64,000 nt of DNA from the NCBI GenBank assembly GCA_903847405.1, contig CAINDP010000075.1, positions 47,331-111,330 on the forward strand. The letters are read 5' to 3'. A program made the position numbers and the translations under genes. The notes beneath the pieces were generated by a model. The model saw only the letters and a program-made list of their open reading frames with translations, was not told where the DNA came from and did no database searches. The DNA is from an uncultured Myxococcales bacterium. Lineage in GTDB: Bacteria; Myxococcota_A; UBA9042; DTJE01. Position 1 is the stretch's first letter. The number at the start of each line of letters is the position of its first letter. Below are positions 60,849 through 64,000 of the stretch, one piece after another.

Positions 60849-62273
60849 ATGACGACGCCTCCGACTGCTGCGCCCGTCCGCTACCCCGACACCCTGCGGG
60901 CCGTGATCAACGCCTTCGAAACGTCCGGCAGCCGTGCCTACCTGATCGGCCCCCGGGCACGGGACCTGGCCCTGGGCCACCCGATCGACGAGGCCACCTC
61001 CTTCGACCTGACCGTGGACGGTTCGTTGTCGACCATCGACGCGACGATGCTGACCCTCCTGAACGTGACGGCCCAGGACGCCAAGGACGACCGCCCGCGC
61101 CTGCTGACCTTCCGCGTCCCCCGGGGCGAGGGCCACCTGACGTTCAACATCGGCCCGTTCCGGAACTACCTTCCGCCGCTGCGATCCCTGCGCGGCCAGA
61201 ACCTTTCGGGAATCATCCTGGATCTGGCGACCCGCGAAGTCACGATGCAGGCCTTCGGGTACGACGCCGACGGCGGACTGGTGGACCCCTTCGGGGGGAC
61301 CCTGGACCTGGCCGAGCGCGTCATCCGTCCGGTGTTCCCCGTGGACACCCTGTTCCGCGAAAGCGCGTCGTGGCTGCTGAAGGTGGCCCGGTACGTGGCG
61401 CGCTACGGGTTCGACGCGGCCCGGGAGGTGCGCCAGGCCGCCGACCGCGACGCCGCCGGCATCCTGGACGTGCCGCGCGAAATCTGGCGCAAGGAAATGG
61501 AAAAGATCCTGTGCGGGGCCTTCCCCGCCAAGGGTCTGCAATACATGGCCGACACGCGGGTGCTGGGGTTCCTGATCCCGGAAGCGGCGGCCCTGGTGTC
61601 GTTCGGCGAAAGCGCCAGCGGCCAGCACAAGGACATCTGGGCGCACACGAAGCAGGTCGTCGCGAACGCCGAGGCCACGCCCGTGGTCCGGTGGGCGGCC
61701 CTGTGCCACGACATCGGAAAGGTGTGGACCAAGCAGGTCTTCCGGGACGAAAAGGTCCACTTCTTCCGGCACGAGGACATGAGCGCCATGCTGTGGGAGG
61801 CGGTGGCCGCGCGGTTCGAGGTCCCGCCCCGCGACGCGACGCGGATCCACTACATCATCCAGAGCCACAGCCGCGTGAACCTGTACCGCGAGGAGTGGAC
61901 CGACAGCGCCGTCCGACGCCTGATGCGCGAGGTCGGCGAGCACCTGGACGACCTGATCGCCTTCAGCCGGGCGGACCTGACGTCCAAGCGCACCGAGCGG
62001 GTCGAAATGGTGCGGTCGCTGCTGACCGAACTGCAGATCCGCGTCCTGGAAATCCGGGAAGCCGACGCCCAGCAGAGCCCGCTGCCCAAGGGCATCGGGA
62101 ACGCGATCATGGCGCGCTTCGGCATCGCGGCGGGGCCCGAGGTCGGCCGCCTGCGCGACGTGCTGCTGTCCGGGGTCGAATCGGGCGCGCTGCCCGGCGG
62201 CGCCGAAGCGGACGTCTACCTGGAATGGCTGGCGCCCATCGTGGCCGAGCGGGCCTCCGACGGCGAGGCCTGA
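60849..62273 (+). CDS. CCA-adding/poly(A) polymerase-like protein with degenerate nucleotidyltransferase site and HD domain
   Basis: Predicted 474 residues with the layout of class II tRNA nucleotidyltransferases: head (1-140), neck/body (150-260) and an HD domain (about 265-370; LCHDIGKVWT). The family signatures are altered. GG-VRD reads IGPRARDLALG, the catalytic Asp-x-Asp region reads TSFDLTVDG with only one Asp in place, and the RRD motif reads ATREVTMQAFGYD. The enzyme may therefore not transfer nucleotides; the HD phosphohydrolase part looks intact. The head also retains LVDPFGGTLDL. ATG at 60849 has AAGGA upstream. A true CCA enzyme would be expected elsewhere in the genome because the tRNA here lacks CCA. 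Confidence 0.8.
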   Translation: MTTPPTAAPVRYPDTLRAVINAFETSGSRAYLIGPRARDLALGHPIDEATSFDLTVDGSLSTIDATMLTLLNVTAQDAKDDRPRLLTFRVPRGEGHLTFNIGPFRNYLPPLRSLRGQNLSGIILDLATREVTMQAFGYDADGGLVDPFGGTLDLAERVIRPVFPVDTLFRESASWLLKVARYVARYGFDAAREVRQAADRDAAGILDVPREIWRKEMEKILCGAFPAKGLQYMADTRVLGFLIPEAAALVSFGESASGQHKDIWAHTKQVVANAEATPVVRWAALCHDIGKVWTKQVFRDEKVHFFRHEDMSAMLWEAVAARFEVPPRDATRIHYIIQSHSRVNLYREEWTDSAVRRLMREVGEHLDDLIAFSRADLTSKRTERVEMVRSLLTELQIRVLEIREADAQQSPLPKGIGNAIMARFGIAAGPEVGRLRDVLLSGVESGALPGGAEADVYLEWLAPIVAERASDGEA

Positions 62274-62282
62274 ACCCGCCCC

Positions 62283-63047
62283 CTACATCGACATCACGAC
62301 GACGTCGTACAGGAAGTGGGTCCACGCCGCGACGGCGAAGCCCCGCGTCAGGAACAGCGAACTGAAGAACACGCCCGACAGGGCCCGGTACCAGAACGAG
62401 TAGGCCCCCGGAACCTCGTCGCCGCCCACGTAGTGCAGCGCCGAAAAGATCAGCGACGACGCGGCGACCGCCAGGAACCCGACGATCCCCACGCGAAGGA
62501 TCTTCGCACCGCGCTCCTGCGATCCGAAGCGGAGGGCCGAGTACACGGGGATGCCCACGGCGGCCAGGCGGAAGACCAGTTCCTCCCAGTACCCGGCGCC
62601 GGCCGAAAGGACCATGGCCCGGAACAGCGGAGTCCGGGGTGCGGCCTTCACGGCGTCGGCGGCCGCTGCCGCGCCGGACACGGCCTGGGCCGAGGCGCCG
62701 GCCACGTCCAGCAGGTGCGCCTGGCCCAGGATCCACTGGACGCCCAGGGCCATGATCACGCCGTAGACGATGCCTTCCAGGCACAGCAGCGCCCACCAGG
62801 ACAGGCGGAACAGGCCCCGGTGGAACACCAGGATCAGCATCGCCAGGGACGTCACCGCCAGGACCGCGTTGGCGATCAGCACCGCCTTCAGACCCCCGAA
62901 CTGGGGGACGATGCGGGTCAGCAGATCCGCCGCGTTCATGGTGTCGTTGCCGGGGACCAGGAGGCCCACGTTGTAGAGGAGAAGCAGGGGCAACGTCACG
63001 GCCACGCCCACCAGCGGAGAGCGCGTGGCCGCCCAGTAGCCCGTCAC
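62283..63047 (-). CDS. CPBP-family intramembrane metalloprotease (CAAX/Abi type)
   Basis: Predicted 254-residue membrane protein with about seven hydrophobic helices. The conserved CPBP motifs are visible: EELVFR after a Tyr-Trp (motif 1, EExxxR), FSALHYVG (motif 2, FxxxH) and HFLYD (motif 3). Members process CAAX-like prenylated proteins or small peptides and some are linked to bacteriocin immunity; the substrate here is unknown. The GTG start makes a GTGA overlap with the metallophosphatase stop, so the two are translationally coupled. Confidence 0.8.
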   Translation of the reverse strand: MTGYWAATRSPLVGVAVTLPLLLLYNVGLLVPGNDTMNAADLLTRIVPQFGGLKAVLIANAVLAVTSLAMLILVFHRGLFRLSWWALLCLEGIVYGVIMALGVQWILGQAHLLDVAGASAQAVSGAAAAADAVKAAPRTPLFRAMVLSAGAGYWEELVFRLAAVGIPVYSALRFGSQERGAKILRVGIVGFLAVAASSLIFSALHYVGGDEVPGAYSFWYRALSGVFFSSLFLTRGFAVAAWTHFLYDVVVMSM

Positions 63048-63913
63048 CCCGGGAGCGGTTCGAACCGATCGCCCTGATCCGCGACCTGCCATCGCTGCAC
63101 CGTCACCCGCCCGTCGGCGATGTCGTACACGTTGAAGCGGCCCCGCCTGCCCCGATCGGGCGCAAACAGGGTCGTCGAGCCGCACCCGATCACCGGCACC
63201 GGGCACCCGTCGGCGCCGGGGACGGTCATCTCGTGGGGATGGTGGTCGTGGCCGTGGAGGACCAGGCCGACGCCGGACGTCCGGACCACGTCGCGAAGAC
63301 GGCCCTTGTCCAGCAGGAAGCCGGTGATTTCGCGGACGCTGTGCTGCACGTGCATGTAGTGGTGGACCGCCAGGACCGGGAACAGGCCCTGGTCCCGCGC
63401 CTCCCGGGCCAGCGTGGCGATCCGGTCGGCCTGGGGCACGCCGATCCAGCCGTGGGCACACAGGGGCGGCGGCTTCGTGGCGCTGCAGGCCAGGATCAGG
63501 CGCACCCCGGGGAAGTCCTTCCACGCCGGGTAGTCGCCCTCCCCGGCCGCCCAGACGAACCGGCCGAACCAGTGCTCGAAGCGCCGCGCCGCGATGGCCG
63601 CGGGCGTGTAGTAGTCGTGGTTGCCGGGGATCATCGACAGGAAGTCCGGCCCGCCCAGGGGCGCCAGGACGTCGGCCGCCAGGGCGAACTCGGGTTCCAG
63701 GGCCAGGTTCGTCACGTCCCCGGTGACGATCACGTGGTCGACGCCCAGTTCCAGCGCCTTCGCCACGGCCAGCCGGGCGACGTCGTTGGAGTGGGACCGG
63801 GTCCGCATCAGGAACAGGTTCAGGGCACCCACGACCCGGCGACCCAGGAGGTCCGCCGGCCGCAGCGCGCCATGAGGATACAGGTGGAGGTCGGACAGGT
63901 GGGCCAGCCGCAT
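63044..63913 (-). CDS. Calcineurin-like metallophosphatase
   Basis: Predicted 289 residues with all five metallophosphoesterase blocks: HLSDLHL, VTGDVTN, IPGNHDYY, VHHYMHV and LHGHDHH. These bind two metals and hydrolyse phosphomono- or diesters. The length and end (GSTTLFAPDRGRRGRFNVYDI) resemble the LpxH-like and 3',5'-cyclic nucleotide phosphodiesterase-like branches, but specificity is not clear. ATG at 63913 begins the first strand; the upstream in-frame ATG is less likely. It shares a four-base overlap with the CPBP protease gene. Confidence 0.85.
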   Translation of the reverse strand: MRLAHLSDLHLYPHGALRPADLLGRRVVGALNLFLMRTRSHSNDVARLAVAKALELGVDHVIVTGDVTNLALEPEFALAADVLAPLGGPDFLSMIPGNHDYYTPAAIAARRFEHWFGRFVWAAGEGDYPAWKDFPGVRLILACSATKPPPLCAHGWIGVPQADRIATLAREARDQGLFPVLAVHHYMHVQHSVREITGFLLDKGRLRDVVRTSGVGLVLHGHDHHPHEMTVPGADGCPVPVIGCGSTTLFAPDRGRRGRFNVYDIADGRVTVQRWQVADQGDRFEPLPG

Positions 63914-63965
63914 CGAGGTCCCCCGCAGGCGGGGCGAGGATAACACGGCAGTTGCAGTGACGGGG

Positions 63966-63990
63966 AAATGGGGAAATGGGGACAGACACC
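63966..63990. repeat. Dispersed repeat with core GGGGACAGACACC (locus C)
   Basis: AAATGGGG occurs twice in a row (63966-63973 and 63975-63982 region) and the second continues as GGGGACAGACACC, reaching 63990. A further AATTTTGGCC follows to the window edge and may hold an inverted partner outside the window. It lies upstream of the metallophosphatase gene, 50 bp from its start. Confidence 0.7.
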
Positions 63991-64000
63991 AATTTTGGCC

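Noticed and set aside
62283..63092. ATG at 63092 as start of the CPBP protease
   Set aside because: It would overlap the metallophosphatase by about 49 bases and add a charged extension before the first helix. The GTG at 63047 gives the four-base overlap seen at many other junctions.
28098..63990. Insertion sequence or transposon marked by the GGGGACAGACACC copies
   Set aside because: No transposase gene or target duplication is seen at any of the three loci; the copies look like short non-coding elements.

Overview
The window is about 70% GC, densely packed, and carried by a Gram-negative bacterium. The evidence includes a type IV pilus minor-pilin/PilY1 operon, at least nine probable lipoproteins, an AsmA/YdbH-type inter-membrane protein, an OmpA-domain lipoprotein, BamB-like and YfgM-like proteins, and two lytic transglycosylases. 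Cysteine-rich lipoproteins with CDDGN-CT repeats, a C-terminal tail of the Cys-hydrophobic-Arg (MYXO-CTERM-like) type and tandem PilZ domains point to Myxococcota or a neighbouring former-deltaproteobacterial lineage. That assignment is inferred from gene content only. No transposase, integrase, phage gene or CRISPR array is visible.

Layout. 1-5752: end of an unidentified gene, then pilV-pilW-pilX-pilY1 with overlapping starts and stops. 5814-5884: tRNA-Gln(UUG). 5944-9395: YfgM-like and BamB-like genes and a cysteine-rich lipoprotein. 9441-10757: a divergent pair of small exported proteins. 10888-19327: a long operon with a YdbH/AsmA-like protein, a DUF1318-like lipoprotein, a PD40 beta-propeller/TPR protein and a CxxCH lipoprotein. 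19369-24331 (minus): BNR-repeat protein with a sorting-like tail; a three-gene unit (small protein, AarF/UbiB kinase, OmpA lipoprotein); a GT2 glycosyltransferase. 24444-31255: amidohydrolase, FmdB-type zinc ribbon, an isolated rplC, an exported orphan, dapF (minus), and folE-NUDIX-nrnA as an overlapping operon. 31280-34919 (minus): universal stress protein, biotin-dependent carboxylase beta subunit, glgA. 34997-37956: small protein, repeat-rich intergenic DNA, tandem PilZ protein, multipass membrane protein. 37978-44228 (minus): FHA protein, valS, ftsY, rlmI. 44414-54327: lytic transglycosylase lipoprotein, beta-repeat protein, and three large cysteine-rich lipoproteins. 54512-63913: membrane protein, Slt-type transglycosylase, GAF-GAF-HD-GYP regulator, degenerate nucleotidyltransferase-HD protein, CPBP protease and metallophosphatase.

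Much of the window serves the cell envelope: pilus assembly, lipid movement between membranes, outer-membrane assembly, peptidoglycan turnover and surface lipoproteins. The most striking group is 44993-54327. Two adjacent lipoproteins of about 1,100 residues join a cysteine-rich stalk to a C-terminal half whose pattern resembles the two-barrel BPI/TULIP lipid-binding fold. A third lipoprotein has the same stalk with a different C-terminal domain, and a small protein is made of six 15-residue beta repeats.

Non-coding points: a dispersed repeat with core GGGGACAGACACC occurs at three intergenic loci, once as a perfect 22-bp inverted repeat. A hexanucleotide array (GTGGAC, then its complement GTCCAC) forms a large potential hairpin between ftsY and rlmI. 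A 28-bp tandem duplication plus two palindromes precedes the PilZ gene. Several promoters follow the pattern TTGnCn - 17 to 19 bp - TAnnnT, and some -10 elements lie so close to the start codon that leaderless mRNAs are likely.
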